Shown here: positions 18,486 to 27,155 of the stretch, piece by piece
How the letters are laid out: every line of letters starts with the position of its first letter
Numbering within the stretch: the stretch's first letter is position 1
NCBI RefSeq assembly: GCF_001591505.1
Contig: NZ_BCVA01000040.1
Location: 1 to 58,104, forward strand
Reading direction: 5' to 3'
Source: Neobacillus niacini NBRC 15566
GTDB lineage: Bacteria > Bacillota > Bacilli > Bacillales > Cytobacillaceae
DNA length: 58,104 nt
The notes under the pieces: generated by a model
Seen by the model: only the letters and a program-made list of their open reading frames with translations
Database searches by the model: none
What the model was told of the DNA's origin: nothing
Translations under genes and position numbers: made by a program

Positions 18486-19712
18486 TTATTTAGTATCCTG
18501 TTCAATTACTTTCTTTATTTGTTCCAAATTCATATAAACTTTATTTTTTAGTTCTTTTAATAATGTATTGGATTTTTCATAATTAAAACAATCTATTTTT
18601 CTTTTAATATTAATCTCCATATTTTGTGTATCTGTATAGATTAACTCCTCACCTTGTTCCCAAGTTTTAATAAACTCTATTAATTTAGTTATTTTGTCAG
18701 TAAAAGCTAGATGAGGAATATTATAAGACAACGAAGTTATTGCACCATGTAAACTAGTACCAACATAAATTTTTGCGTGTGCAATTAAGCACATAATCTC
18801 ATAAATATTTTCTTCTGAAGGTAAATAAATAAATTTAGCATTATTTGCTTTAGTCTTTATACTCATTAAAGGAATATGGTCTTCATGATTAGCAGCAGTC
18901 CCAATAGGTAGTAAAACAATATCTAAATTGGTATACTCATGTATCTTATGAAGTTTTTCTGCTAATATATCAATTTTATCTTTTCCAATGTGTTTATTCA
19001 CTTGAAAAACTAAATAGGGTTTTTCTCTTTTTATCCAGGTAGAAGTAGCTTTAGTACTCTTTTCTAATAAGAGTTCTTTAGAAAAAATATCAGACATGAT
19101 TAATGCAGAATCAGGATAAACATTAACATCGTCAATTTTACTATCGATAATATTTCCAAGATTCCCCTTTGTGGTATTATCCCTTACTGAGATAAAACTT
19201 GCATTTGCTAGAGCTCTAGATAGATATTGCCTATTTGTTTGTTTAATTTTTGAACCACCAACAGTATTATAGATAACTTTTACGGATGGAGTAAATGAGT
19301 TCGGATCTATAACCCAAGGCATATCATTTTTAACTTTCATACGTTTTCTAATATATTTACTTACTCTTGGTTCACCAATTAATTTACTTGCTATCTTATA
19401 AGTATAATTAATTACATTATTGGCTTGTAAACTTAGTTTCATTCTATACCATGTTGCACCCAACATTTCGCCGCCAACCATAATAATTGTATCACCATTT
19501 TTTAACTCGTTTTCTCTAAACAAACTTGATAATTTTTTTGTTGGTTTTCCTCCTTTTAAAGATAAATCACTTTCAATTAAACCATAATATTCCACTGTAT
19601 ATTTTTTACCATTTATTAACATGTCATGAAGGTAATTTTCTAATATAAGTGGAAACAATAAATCACCATAATTAAATCTATCAAATGCACCCAGTAGGAC
19701 GATTTTATTCAT
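18486..19712 (-). CDS. Polysaccharide pyruvyl transferase family protein
   Basis: The 408 residues show the family pattern: GAFDRFNYGDLLFPLIL at the N-terminus, MVGGEMLG near 95, and STSLHGAITSLSYNIPHLAF towards the end, where SLHG and the following loop bind the nucleotide or phosphoenolpyruvate. Such enzymes add ketal-linked pyruvate (CsaB, EpsO, WcaK families), giving an extra negative charge. The start overlaps the stop of the flippase gene by 8 bases, so translation is coupled. The acceptor sugar is unknown. Confidence 0.85.
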   Translation of the reverse strand: MNKIVLLGAFDRFNYGDLLFPLILENYLHDMLINGKKYTVEYYGLIESDLSLKGGKPTKKLSSLFRENELKNGDTIIMVGGEMLGATWYRMKLSLQANNVINYTYKIASKLIGEPRVSKYIRKRMKVKNDMPWVIDPNSFTPSVKVIYNTVGGSKIKQTNRQYLSRALANASFISVRDNTTKGNLGNIIDSKIDDVNVYPDSALIMSDIFSKELLLEKSTKATSTWIKREKPYLVFQVNKHIGKDKIDILAEKLHKIHEYTNLDIVLLPIGTAANHEDHIPLMSIKTKANNAKFIYLPSEENIYEIMCLIAHAKIYVGTSLHGAITSLSYNIPHLAFTDKITKLIEFIKTWEQGEELIYTDTQNMEINIKRKIDCFNYEKSNTLLKELKNKVYMNLEQIKKVIEQDTK

Positions 19713-21096
19713 TTTTATCTAGCACTCCTCTTACTTTATCTTTACCTAACACAAATATTACGACTGACAAATATATAATCACAATTGAAACTTTAAGATA
19801 GAAATTTAAATTAGTAAAATACGGTAGAATACAACATATACCAACCAAAACAATAATTATATTTCCACCATTTGAAAATAAATGATCGCCAAAAGCTTTA
19901 TTAACTAAAATTATATAAAAACAAAGAATTAGTAATGTTGTAAGAATCAAACTAAGTACTGCCCCATAAATTCCTATCATAGAAATAAAAATAAGATTAA
20001 ATAAAACACTTAATATTAAAGCTATTGCAGCTATTAAAGCTCGCATAGTTTGTTTATTTATAACCGTTATGACCACCCCATATATAGTCGTAAAATAACG
20101 TAAAAAAACTACTATTGATAGCATACCGAAAATGGTAGCCGATGTAGCATATGAATAGCCATAAAAGAAATTAATAACTTCTTCACTAAAAAGGGAAAAA
20201 ACAATTGTTATTAACCCACCTAGTCCTAAAGCTTTTTCATTTACAGATTTTGAAAACTCAATAAGCTTATTATTATCTTCGCTTAGTTTACTTATTAATG
20301 GTAGACTTGAGTTACTAATCGCTTGCATAAGTATTAAAGAACCCATAATAAGTCTCATTGGGGCTTGATAATATGCAACTTGTTCATTTCCTAGTAACTT
20401 TTGAATTAACATAGTATCAATTTGAAAATATAAAGAACCTAAGATTAAATGAATAGCGAAGGTACTATTTGAAATAATATACTTTAAAGAACCTTTGATT
20501 TTTCTTAACAAGTTGAACTTCAATTTCAGGTGTTTTTTTACAGTAATAATAGAATTTATTAGATTGGTTAACCTAATAAATAAATAGGCAAAAGCTACTT
20601 CCAGTATAGATGGCGTAAAAAATAACAATACTGAAAATACAATAAAAAACATGCACGAATTCGAAAAGCTTAATTTTGTCTCAACTTCGAATTTATTTAA
20701 AGCTCTATGAGGAAGTGTAAAATGAATTGTAAATGAATTTAAAATTGCTGAGAAAACCAAAATTAAAGCCACATAAAATGTATAATCATCATCAAATAAA
20801 TACCTAGAGCCAAATAGAAATAATAATAATGCAACAATCGTTAGCCACAATTTAGACCATATACTAGTTATAAAAATGTGATTAATGTTTTTGATATTTA
20901 TACTAATATCTTTAACTAGTTTTAAAGGAAATCCATAATCAATTAACAAAATCAATAAATTTGAGATTGTAAAACAGTACATAAATTTCCCAAAATCCTC
21001 AACAGACCAAACTCTTGCTAGAAGTATAAATAAGAGCATATTTGTAAATAACCTTAAAAATAAAGTAAAACACATAAAAATAAAATTTCTTTTCAT
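19705..21096 (-). CDS. Polysaccharide flippase (Wzx, MOP superfamily)
   Basis: The 463 residues have 12-14 predicted membrane helices and the N-terminal RVWSVEDFGKFMYCFTISNLLILLIDYGFPLKLVKDIS typical of RfbX/Wzx proteins. It would flip the lipid-linked repeat unit across the membrane for the Wzy polymerase. The start follows AAGGATATTAAA. A strong intrinsic terminator lies about 185 bases upstream of it, between it and the glycosyltransferase at 21306. Confidence 0.9.
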   Translation of the reverse strand: MKRNFIFMCFTLFLRLFTNMLLFILLARVWSVEDFGKFMYCFTISNLLILLIDYGFPLKLVKDISINIKNINHIFITSIWSKLWLTIVALLLFLFGSRYLFDDDYTFYVALILVFSAILNSFTIHFTLPHRALNKFEVETKLSFSNSCMFFIVFSVLLFFTPSILEVAFAYLFIRLTNLINSIITVKKHLKLKFNLLRKIKGSLKYIISNSTFAIHLILGSLYFQIDTMLIQKLLGNEQVAYYQAPMRLIMGSLILMQAISNSSLPLISKLSEDNNKLIEFSKSVNEKALGLGGLITIVFSLFSEEVINFFYGYSYATSATIFGMLSIVVFLRYFTTIYGVVITVINKQTMRALIAAIALILSVLFNLIFISMIGIYGAVLSLILTTLLILCFYIILVNKAFGDHLFSNGGNIIIVLVGICCILPYFTNLNFYLKVSIVIIYLSVVIFVLGKDKVRGVLDKNE

Positions 21097-21281
21097 TTTA
21101 ATATCCTTCAGTTAAAGTTTTCTAATGATTATTAATAGCAAGCAAGTTATTCCTAAATGAATCTATCCTTTTCGTGAAGATTATAAATGTTTTTTGGCTT
21201 ATAAATTTGTATTACAAATATTTAAAACCTTCATTCCATTTAACATCAAATGATAAATTAATTTTAAAAGTAAAAAATTCC

Positions 21282-21320
21282 AAAAAAAAAAGAAAGAATT
21301 CTTAACTAAATGAATTCTTT
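21282..21320 (-). terminator. Strong intrinsic terminator inside the exopolysaccharide operon
   Basis: On the minus strand AAAGAATTC and GAATTCTTT form a perfect 9-base stem around a 10-base loop. C and then a run of ten T follow. The stem overlaps the stop codon of the glycosyltransferase ending at 21306. Without antitermination, the flippase and six further genes would be cut off. Confidence 0.75.
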
Positions 21321-22289
21321 AACAACCTTTGCTTGTTCAAGCCATTTTTGCTTTCTCTCAATTTTAAGTTCTTTAGTTTCTTTTTCTAATTGATTTTTAC
21401 AATTTATAGCTTCAGTAATCCCCGAAATTAAAGAATCTTCTTCATTTTGAACATAAATTGCACCTTTATAAAATAATTCCTTTAATATTTTAGTGTCTGA
21501 AAGCACCATTGCTTTTTCATAACCAACAGCTTCATTTGCAACACTTAACTGAATCCCTTCAAATTTAGTAAGCCCTAAAACGATATCTGAATTTTTCAGA
21601 AGTCTATTATATTCTTCTTTACTTATCCATCCTGTAAATATTACATTAGAGCTTGCATTTGAAATATCATGAAATATATTTGCCCTTTTTAAATTACCAG
21701 TAATAACAAAATTAATATCTGGCAAAGACCGCGCAGCCTTTAAAATTTGATCTATCGGTTCATCTTCATTAAATGAAGCTGGAAATAGCACAGTAGGTTT
21801 TCCTTCATTCTTTTTATTTTCTATAGTTGCTGACATTTCAATTGAATTATCCTCTAATACATAACACTTTTCACTAGATATCTTAAAATTTTTAATAACT
21901 TCATTATATATTTCGGAATTATGAACAAGTATTACATTAGACAATTTATTAATTAATGTTATTGCAAAAGGGGTGCTTACCCAAGGTTTCCTAAACATGC
22001 CATTATGACAATCTGAAATTATTACACTATTTTTAAAAAATAACTTGTAAAAGTATAAGACATACATTACTGGTGTTGGGGGAAGTTGCACCCAAATAAC
22101 AGTGGGTCTTTTAATAATTAATTTCATTAAGGTTATTAACCCCTTAAAAAGATATTCAAAGGGTTTTAATTTCTTAGACTTAAAACTCTTATCAATATAA
22201 AATACTTCATAATTAAAATGCTCTTGCATTGAATCTACTCTAGCTTGATAATTTCTCCAAACAATAAATATGCTATTTTTTTTTTTCAA
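21306..22289 (-). CDS. Glycosyltransferase, GT4-like (GT-B fold)
   Basis: The 327 residues start at TTG 22289 after GAGGTGA. The pattern is GT-B: an N-terminal acceptor domain (VIWVQLPPTPVMYVLYFY, SDCHNGMFRKPW) and a C-terminal donor domain with PTVLFPASFNEDEPID, NVIFTGWISKEEYNRLLKNSDIVLGLTKFEGIQLSVANEAVGYEKAMVLSD. The usual EX7E end is modified. It would add one sugar to the growing repeat unit at the inner face of the membrane. Donor and acceptor are unknown. It ends in a strong terminator. Confidence 0.85.
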   Translation of the reverse strand: MKKKNSIFIVWRNYQARVDSMQEHFNYEVFYIDKSFKSKKLKPFEYLFKGLITLMKLIIKRPTVIWVQLPPTPVMYVLYFYKLFFKNSVIISDCHNGMFRKPWVSTPFAITLINKLSNVILVHNSEIYNEVIKNFKISSEKCYVLEDNSIEMSATIENKKNEGKPTVLFPASFNEDEPIDQILKAARSLPDINFVITGNLKRANIFHDISNASSNVIFTGWISKEEYNRLLKNSDIVLGLTKFEGIQLSVANEAVGYEKAMVLSDTKILKELFYKGAIYVQNEEDSLISGITEAINCKNQLEKETKELKIERKQKWLEQAKVVKEFI

Positions 22290-22298
22290 AAGATCACC

Positions 22299-22784
22299 TC
22301 AATCTAAACTTTCTATATATTCTAAGATAGATTTTGCTAACAAGTTATTTTCATTATCCGTATATTTCATATAATTAAATTTTTTTACATTATAGATTGC
22401 TTCTTGAAGTTTATTAATATCGTATACAGGCTCAATATATTTTTTTTCAGCAAAAACTCTAGTGATTTCCAACTGGTGATCATCAACATGCTCAGCATAT
22501 TTTGCCATTCTTGGTACTACAATGGCTTTTCTATTTTTTTTCAAAATACTTATAATCGAGCCTGTTCCTGCATGCGTAATTACAAAGCTACTTTTTTCTA
22601 TTAATTTATTTACTTTTTCATTTTCTATAAAATCATATGTCTCCAAATATTTAGATTCAAAATTAGATTTACCAACTTGCATTATCACTTCTTCTTTTAT
22701 AATTTTTTTTTCTATAAGTTTTTCTATTTCGTTAAATAATCTTACAAAGGGAAAATTTTGTGTACCAACAGTAACAAAAATCAA
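22299..22784 (-). CDS. PssE/Alg13-like glycosyltransferase catalytic subunit
   Basis: The 161 residues match the C-terminal half of GT28 (MurG/Alg13) enzymes: IFVTVGTQNFPFVRL, then KSSFVITHAGTGSIISILKKNRKAIVVPR and HVDDHQLEI. The His-Ala-Gly-Thr-Gly-Ser loop binds the UDP-sugar. The start is TTG 22784, whose TTGA overlaps the stop of the PssD gene. Alg13-type proteins work only with the membrane-bound Alg14-type partner encoded just before, so the two form one glycosyltransferase. Confidence 0.9.
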   Translation of the reverse strand: MIFVTVGTQNFPFVRLFNEIEKLIEKKIIKEEVIMQVGKSNFESKYLETYDFIENEKVNKLIEKSSFVITHAGTGSIISILKKNRKAIVVPRMAKYAEHVDDHQLEITRVFAEKKYIEPVYDINKLQEAIYNVKKFNYMKYTDNENNLLAKSILEYIESLD

Positions 22785-23257
22785 TAAATAGACCCCCTAA
22801 ATTTTGCTTCAGGATAATAATGTAGTAACTCTTCCCACTGTACATAAAATTCATCAGCAATTTTATATATAAATCTCCCTGTTAAAGTTGGAGAATTTAT
22901 CTTAGCATAACTCTCAATAAATACTATTTTAGAACCAAGTAGTTTTGCCATATAACAAATGGGGATAACTGCCCCTGCCCCTGTAGTAATAACTATATCA
23001 GGGCGTACTTTAATTAAAATCATCAGTGACTTTAATATGTTATAAATAAAAACGAATAAAAAGCCTTTCATTCTCCTGTCTTGGTGTTTTAAGAAAAATA
23101 CACGCTCCTCGTTTTCTAAATCCTGGGTAGATAGATTTTTTTCAATAACCCAGCTTATAGTATACTTATTCATAATAAATTTGCTTAAATGTTTTAATTG
23201 GGCTAAGTGGCCTCCCGATGAACTTACAAAAAACACTTTTTTAGCCTTATTAGTCAT
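22781..23257 (-). CDS. PssD/Alg14-like glycosyltransferase membrane subunit
   Basis: About 158 residues with the family start KKVFFVSSSGGHLAQLKHL, then RPDIVITTGAGAVIPICYMAKLLGSKIVFIESYAK and ending FYVQWEELLHYYPEAKF. This is the acceptor-binding and membrane-recruiting half of a split GT28 enzyme. I choose ATG 23257; GTG 23266 is also open. The 4-base overlap with the next gene shows coupled translation. Split pairs of this kind often add the second sugar of a repeat unit in Gram-positive capsules. Confidence 0.9.
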   Translation of the reverse strand: MTNKAKKVFFVSSSGGHLAQLKHLSKFIMNKYTISWVIEKNLSTQDLENEERVFFLKHQDRRMKGFLFVFIYNILKSLMILIKVRPDIVITTGAGAVIPICYMAKLLGSKIVFIESYAKINSPTLTGRFIYKIADEFYVQWEELLHYYPEAKFRGSIY

Positions 23258-23317
23258 TCTCCCCACCCTAGTCTATTTTATTATTTCTATTTATAAAAGG
23301 TTTGTTAGTAGATAGGT

Positions 23318-24277
23318 TTACAAATTTTGTGATTTAAAATAGTCTGGATGCTTGCCCATTTTACACCTTAAAGCATCAAAAAAACCCTTGTGTAAATACC
23401 AAATACGTTCCATTTGTTTATTTTTATTCATTAAAAATATTTTCATCGACATTTTAATTAGATTTATTATCAAAAATAATAGATTAGTTAAATATAAATA
23501 CCTATTTAACCTATTCATCATAATAAACCTATTTCTCAATTTATAATATTGGACAAAAGGGGATGTCCCTTGTCCTCCAGAAGAAGATGATACTTTGTGA
23601 TAAACAATAGATTCTGGACAATAAAGTATTTTCCAACCATTTTTACTAGCTTTCAAGTTCCAATCGGTTTCTTCATAATATAAAAAATAGTCCTCTTTTA
23701 AATATCCAATAGTATCAATAAGTTCTTTTCTAAACGCTAAGCTACACCCTGTTACATAATCTATTTCTTTATTTACATTGAATTGTCCTTTGTCTTGTTC
23801 CCCAATTCCAATATGATGGGTTTTTCCTGTAAATTTATTTATTAAGCCGCCAGCAAACCATATTATATTAGTTTCAAAATAATAAATCTTAGATCCTACA
23901 ATTCCAATCTTTTTATTGGAATTTAGTAAATTGACTAAATTTAATAGAGCATCCTTATCTACTACCGTGTCATTATTTAATAACCAAAAATATTCAATGC
24001 CATTGTTATATGCTTCTTTGATCCCTAGATTATTTGCTCCAGCAAATCCTAAATTACTTCCAGCTTGAATAAAAGTAATTTCTAACTTAAAATGATTATC
24101 TTGTGAATCCTTTTTAAGTTTTTCATAGGAACCGTCTGTCGAATCATTGTCTATTAAGTAGACATGAAAGTTTGCATAACTTTGTTTTTCTAATGATTTT
24201 AAACATTCAAAGGTATCAATATATGAATTCCAATTTATAATAATTACTGCAACTGGTATTTCCTTTTTACAAGTCAT
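23318..24277 (-). CDS. Glycosyltransferase family 2 (rhamnosyltransferase-like)
   Basis: Starting at ATG 24277 (5 bases after GGAGG), 319 residues. The GT-A motifs are VAVIIINWNSYIDTFECLKSL, FHVYLIDNDSTDGSYE, FWLLNNDTVVDKDAL (the metal-binding DxD-like NND) and GCSLAFRKELIDTIGYLKEDYFLYYEETDWNLKASKNG. The ending is basic and hydrophobic. Close relatives are annotated as rhamnosyltransferases, but no dTDP-rhamnose genes are in this window, so the donor may differ. It is a non-processive transferase acting on the lipid-linked unit. Confidence 0.87.
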   Translation of the reverse strand: MTCKKEIPVAVIIINWNSYIDTFECLKSLEKQSYANFHVYLIDNDSTDGSYEKLKKDSQDNHFKLEITFIQAGSNLGFAGANNLGIKEAYNNGIEYFWLLNNDTVVDKDALLNLVNLLNSNKKIGIVGSKIYYFETNIIWFAGGLINKFTGKTHHIGIGEQDKGQFNVNKEIDYVTGCSLAFRKELIDTIGYLKEDYFLYYEETDWNLKASKNGWKILYCPESIVYHKVSSSSGGQGTSPFVQYYKLRNRFIMMNRLNRYLYLTNLLFLIINLIKMSMKIFLMNKNKQMERIWYLHKGFFDALRCKMGKHPDYFKSQNL

Positions 24278-24376
24278 CTTGTCCTCCAACTATTAATGCA
24301 ATTGATTAATTTTGTGCAAGGCAATCCAGAATCAAATGTAGTTAATGGATTTTCTAATAAGCTTGCATTACTTTAC

Positions 24377-25054
24377 TTAAAATGCATCTTTTGAACCAAA
24401 TAGTACTAACACCGTTTTTAAGATTATTTTTATGTCATAAAAGAATGATCTTTTATGTATATATTGAAGGTCTAATTCCACCATTTCATTAAAACCAACG
24501 CTATTTCTAGCACTTACCTGCCAAAGTCCTGTACAGCCTGGAGTAACCAATAGGCGCTGCTTGTCATAGGCGGTATATTCTGCTACTTCTCTTGGAAGTG
24601 GCGGACGTGGACCTACTAAACTCATTTCTCCTTTTAAAACATTAAACAGCTGGGGCAATTCATCAATACTTGTCCTACGGATGAATTTTCCTACCTTTGT
24701 GATCCGAGGATCGTTCTTCATTTTAAACATTGCACCGCTCACTTCATTAAACTTTAATAATTCAGCAAGCCTCTCTTCTGCATTCCACACCATCGAACGG
24801 AACTTATACATTTTAAATTCTTTACCATTCAAACCAACACGTTTTTGGGAAAAGAAAATTGTTCCTTTAGGGTCTTCAATCTTAATTAAAATGCCGATAA
24901 CTATAAATAGTATACTTAATAAGAGAATCCCGAATAACGCACCAATAATATCAATGAATCTTTTTGTTAAAAGATAAACCTTTCCATCATTTACATTAAC
25001 TGTTGCTTTTTGATTATCTAAAAAGGCAACATCTTGATTTGCTAGATTGGACAA
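24377..25054 (-). CDS. Undecaprenyl-phosphate sugar phosphotransferase (initiating enzyme)
   Basis: The 225 residues, from TTG 25054 after GGAAGGGG, are a bacterial sugar transferase (PglC/WcaJ monotopic type). One membrane helix is followed by the cytoplasmic catalytic core: SQKRVGLNGKEFKMYKFRSM, RRTSIDELPQLFNVLKGEMSLVGPRPPLPREV and TPGCTGLWQVSARN. The Asp-Glu pair of the DELPQ motif is catalytic. It moves a sugar-1-phosphate to undecaprenyl phosphate and so starts each repeat unit. The short form without an N-terminal multi-helix domain fits EpsL-like enzymes. It lies 19 bases after galU. Confidence 0.92.
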   Translation of the reverse strand: MSNLANQDVAFLDNQKATVNVNDGKVYLLTKRFIDIIGALFGILLLSILFIVIGILIKIEDPKGTIFFSQKRVGLNGKEFKMYKFRSMVWNAEERLAELLKFNEVSGAMFKMKNDPRITKVGKFIRRTSIDELPQLFNVLKGEMSLVGPRPPLPREVAEYTAYDKQRLLVTPGCTGLWQVSARNSVGFNEMVELDLQYIHKRSFFYDIKIILKTVLVLFGSKDAF

Positions 25055-25073
25055 CTTTGACCCCTTCCTTCTC

Positions 25074-25967
25074 CTACAATATTACTTTTTCTTTATCTAA
25101 TGAAGAAACTAGATTCTTCAAATATTCAATCATGTCATCATGGAGGTCTTCATGCTGCAAGGCAAATTCAATTGTTGTTTTTACAAAACCAAATTTTTCA
25201 CCAACATCATAACGTGTTCCTTCGAAATCGTAGGCAAATACTCGTTGAATTTCATTTAACTTTTGAATCGCGTCTGTTAATTGAACTTCTCCACCTGCTC
25301 CTTTTTCCTGACGATCAAGGAACATGAAGATCTCTGGAGTTAGGACATATCGTCCCATAATTGCCAAATTAGAGGGGGCAGTTCCCTGCTTTGGCTTTTC
25401 TACAAAGTTATTAACCTGGTAGCGACGACAATCTTGACTCAATGGATCAATAATTCCATAACGATGTGTTTCATTATCTGGTACTGTTTGAACACCAATG
25501 ACAGAGGAAAAGGTTTCTTCATATTGATGAATTAATTGTTGTAAGCAAGGTGTTTCGCTTTGAACAATATCATCCCCAAGTAAAACCGCAAACGGCTCAT
25601 TACCAATGAAGTTTCTCGCACACCAAACGGCATGTCCTAGTCCTTTTGGCTCCTTTTGACGAATATAATGGATGTCAGCTAAATTGGTAGGGTACTGAAC
25701 CCGCTCTAATAAATCGAACTTTTCTTTTTCTATTAGATTTTGTTCAAGCTCGACTGCATTATCGAAATGGTCCTCAATCGCTCTTTTTCCTTTACCTGTA
25801 ACAATAATAATATCTTCAATTCCCGAAGCAACCGCTTCTTCCACTATGTATTGAATTGTAGGCTTATCAACGATTGGTAGCATTTCTTTTGGCATTGCCT
25901 TAGTTACTGGTAAGAATCTTGTCCCTAAACCTGCAGCCGGGATAATTGCCTTTCTAACCCTTTTCAT
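25074..25967 (-). CDS. galU: UTP-glucose-1-phosphate uridylyltransferase
   Basis: The 297 residues match GalU/GtaB: VRKAIIPAAGLGTRFLPVTKAMPKEMLPIVDKPTIQYIVEEAVASGI, then VLLGDDIV, EKP and GTRYDVGEKFGFVKTTIEFAL. It makes UDP-glucose, the substrate of ugd at the end of the operon and of glucosyl transfer. It is the first biosynthetic gene after the EAR RNA. A second housekeeping copy (gtaB) is probably elsewhere in the genome; that is inference. Confidence 0.94.
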   Translation of the reverse strand: MKRVRKAIIPAAGLGTRFLPVTKAMPKEMLPIVDKPTIQYIVEEAVASGIEDIIIVTGKGKRAIEDHFDNAVELEQNLIEKEKFDLLERVQYPTNLADIHYIRQKEPKGLGHAVWCARNFIGNEPFAVLLGDDIVQSETPCLQQLIHQYEETFSSVIGVQTVPDNETHRYGIIDPLSQDCRRYQVNNFVEKPKQGTAPSNLAIMGRYVLTPEIFMFLDRQEKGAGGEVQLTDAIQKLNEIQRVFAYDFEGTRYDVGEKFGFVKTTIEFALQHEDLHDDMIEYLKNLVSSLDKEKVIL

Positions 25968-26042
25968 TCTTCTTTCCCCCTCTTTCTTTTTCTTTCGTCT
26001 ATCTAAAGAACTTTGTCCAAAAAAATAAATACCTAATGGAAA

Positions 26043-26056
26043 TGCAAGCGTTTAAC
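26043..26056 (-). promoter_or_regulatory. Possible CcpA (cre) site
   Basis: ATGCAAGCGTTTAA resembles the core of the cre consensus, though the last positions do not fit. It lies about 75 bases upstream of galU. Weak. Confidence 0.2.
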
Positions 26057-26134
26057 CGGCTTATCCTTTCATTAAGTATCTATAGGTTTATTTAATAAAT
26101 CAGGCATCTAACCCGTCCTCACATTATGCTTTTG

Positions 26135-26250
26135 ACGACATGCGTCTAAGGCTTGTGGAGACTTCTCTGCATTCCCACAGCATAATCGAGTGCTCCCATG
26201 GATAACGGACAGGGAAGCCTCGCCGATCAGTGGTTTTAGCCTGAAAGATG
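26135..26250 (-). ncRNA. EAR (eps-associated antitermination RNA, Rfam epsC-type motif)
   Basis: The spacer between the phosphatase and galU is GC-richer than its surroundings and highly structured on the minus strand. GCG-A-GGCTT pairs with AAGCC..CGC and closes a multi-stem domain. Inner stems are CTTCCC/GGGAG, AGCA/TGCT and TGTGG/CCACA. The motif starts after CAGGCTAAAACC. The place is the known one for EAR: after the modulator/kinase genes of an eps operon and before the first biosynthetic genes. EAR lets RNA polymerase pass intrinsic terminators over long distances, and such terminators occur downstream here. I recognised it by position and structure, not by a covariance search. Confidence 0.7.
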
Positions 26251-26288
26251 TATGGTCTAGTTGAATAATCTTATCGGCTAAATTGGTT

Positions 26289-27053
26289 TTAAAATAAATA
26301 GAATAGCTTCTTCCTTTTGATTTGTTCAGGATCTTCCTTGTAAACTGCTCTTCCTTCTACTACGAGGTGTGCATTTTCCTCAAAGTAATAGACCAATTCG
26401 TTCCCGTACTTTTGTTGTAGTACGCCAAACGCTTCTCTCATTTTAAACGTTCGATTTGTGAGATTATGAGCATCTGAAGCAATGAAATGCGTGAGGTTTG
26501 CTTCAATTAGTTGCAGAGTAAAGTTCTTAATCTTTTTTCCGAAGTCACCGCAGACACTTGAAGCGGTGATTTGCGTTAACGCACCCTTTTTCACTAACTG
26601 ATAGAGCAGCTCTGATCGTTCGATGATTTCCCGGTTTCGTTCTGGGTGGACAATCACAGGGATCAGACCATTCATTTGCAAATCATAGAACAACTTTTCT
26701 GTATATCTAGGGACATGGTTGGATGGAAATTCTACTAACACATATGGGGTATGATTGACGGTGAGAATTTCTCCAATTGTATATCCCTCTATCATTTCTC
26801 CATGGACGCGTATTTCCTGTCCAGGCAGGATCATCACATCTATGTTTTCCTTTTGAAGGAGTTGGTTTAATTCTTCTACTCTATCAAGTATTTGTCGTTT
26901 TGGATTTTCATAGGAGTTATTCAAATGATGCGGCGTTGCCACAATGGTATGTATCCCCTGCTCAACAGCTTTCCTCGCCATGTTGAGAGAGTCTGAAAGA
27001 GATTGTGCCCCATCATCGACACCCGGCAAAATATGACAATGTAAATCAATCAT
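26289..27053 (-). CDS. Tyrosine-protein phosphatase, CpsB/YwqE type (PHP domain)
   Basis: The 254 residues begin MIDLHCHILPGVDDGAQS and include TIVATPHHLN, LPGQEIRVHG, PVIVHPERN and FIASDAHNLTNR. These carry the His and Asp ligands of the trinuclear metal site of PHP phosphatases. It dephosphorylates the tyrosine cluster of the BY-kinase encoded upstream. The cycle of phosphorylation sets polymer length or output. The 100-base spacer after the kinase gene is longer than elsewhere in the operon. Confidence 0.93.
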   Translation of the reverse strand: MIDLHCHILPGVDDGAQSLSDSLNMARKAVEQGIHTIVATPHHLNNSYENPKRQILDRVEELNQLLQKENIDVMILPGQEIRVHGEMIEGYTIGEILTVNHTPYVLVEFPSNHVPRYTEKLFYDLQMNGLIPVIVHPERNREIIERSELLYQLVKKGALTQITASSVCGDFGKKIKNFTLQLIEANLTHFIASDAHNLTNRTFKMREAFGVLQQKYGNELVYYFEENAHLVVEGRAVYKEDPEQIKRKKLFYLF

Positions 27054-27112
27054 GACAGCACAATCCTTTCCAGTTAAATGTTATTTTTACATGACATATT
27101 TCATGGTAACAC

Positions 27113-27149
27113 TGTCGAACACCTTGGTAAAGGGGGTGTTTTTGTCGAA
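27113..27149. promoter_or_regulatory. Two Spo0A-box-like sequences and a small hairpin between kinase and phosphatase genes
   Basis: TGTCGAA occurs at 27113-27119 and again at 27143-27149, 30 bases apart. Between them AACACC and GGTGTT can pair. The function is unknown; an internal promoter or attenuator is possible. Confidence 0.3.
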
Positions 27150-27155
27150 TTTTAG

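Noticed and set aside
26101..26288. Idea of a protein-coding small gene in the spacer before galU
   Set aside because: The bases show paired stems and no open frame with a ribosome binding site; an RNA element explains them better.
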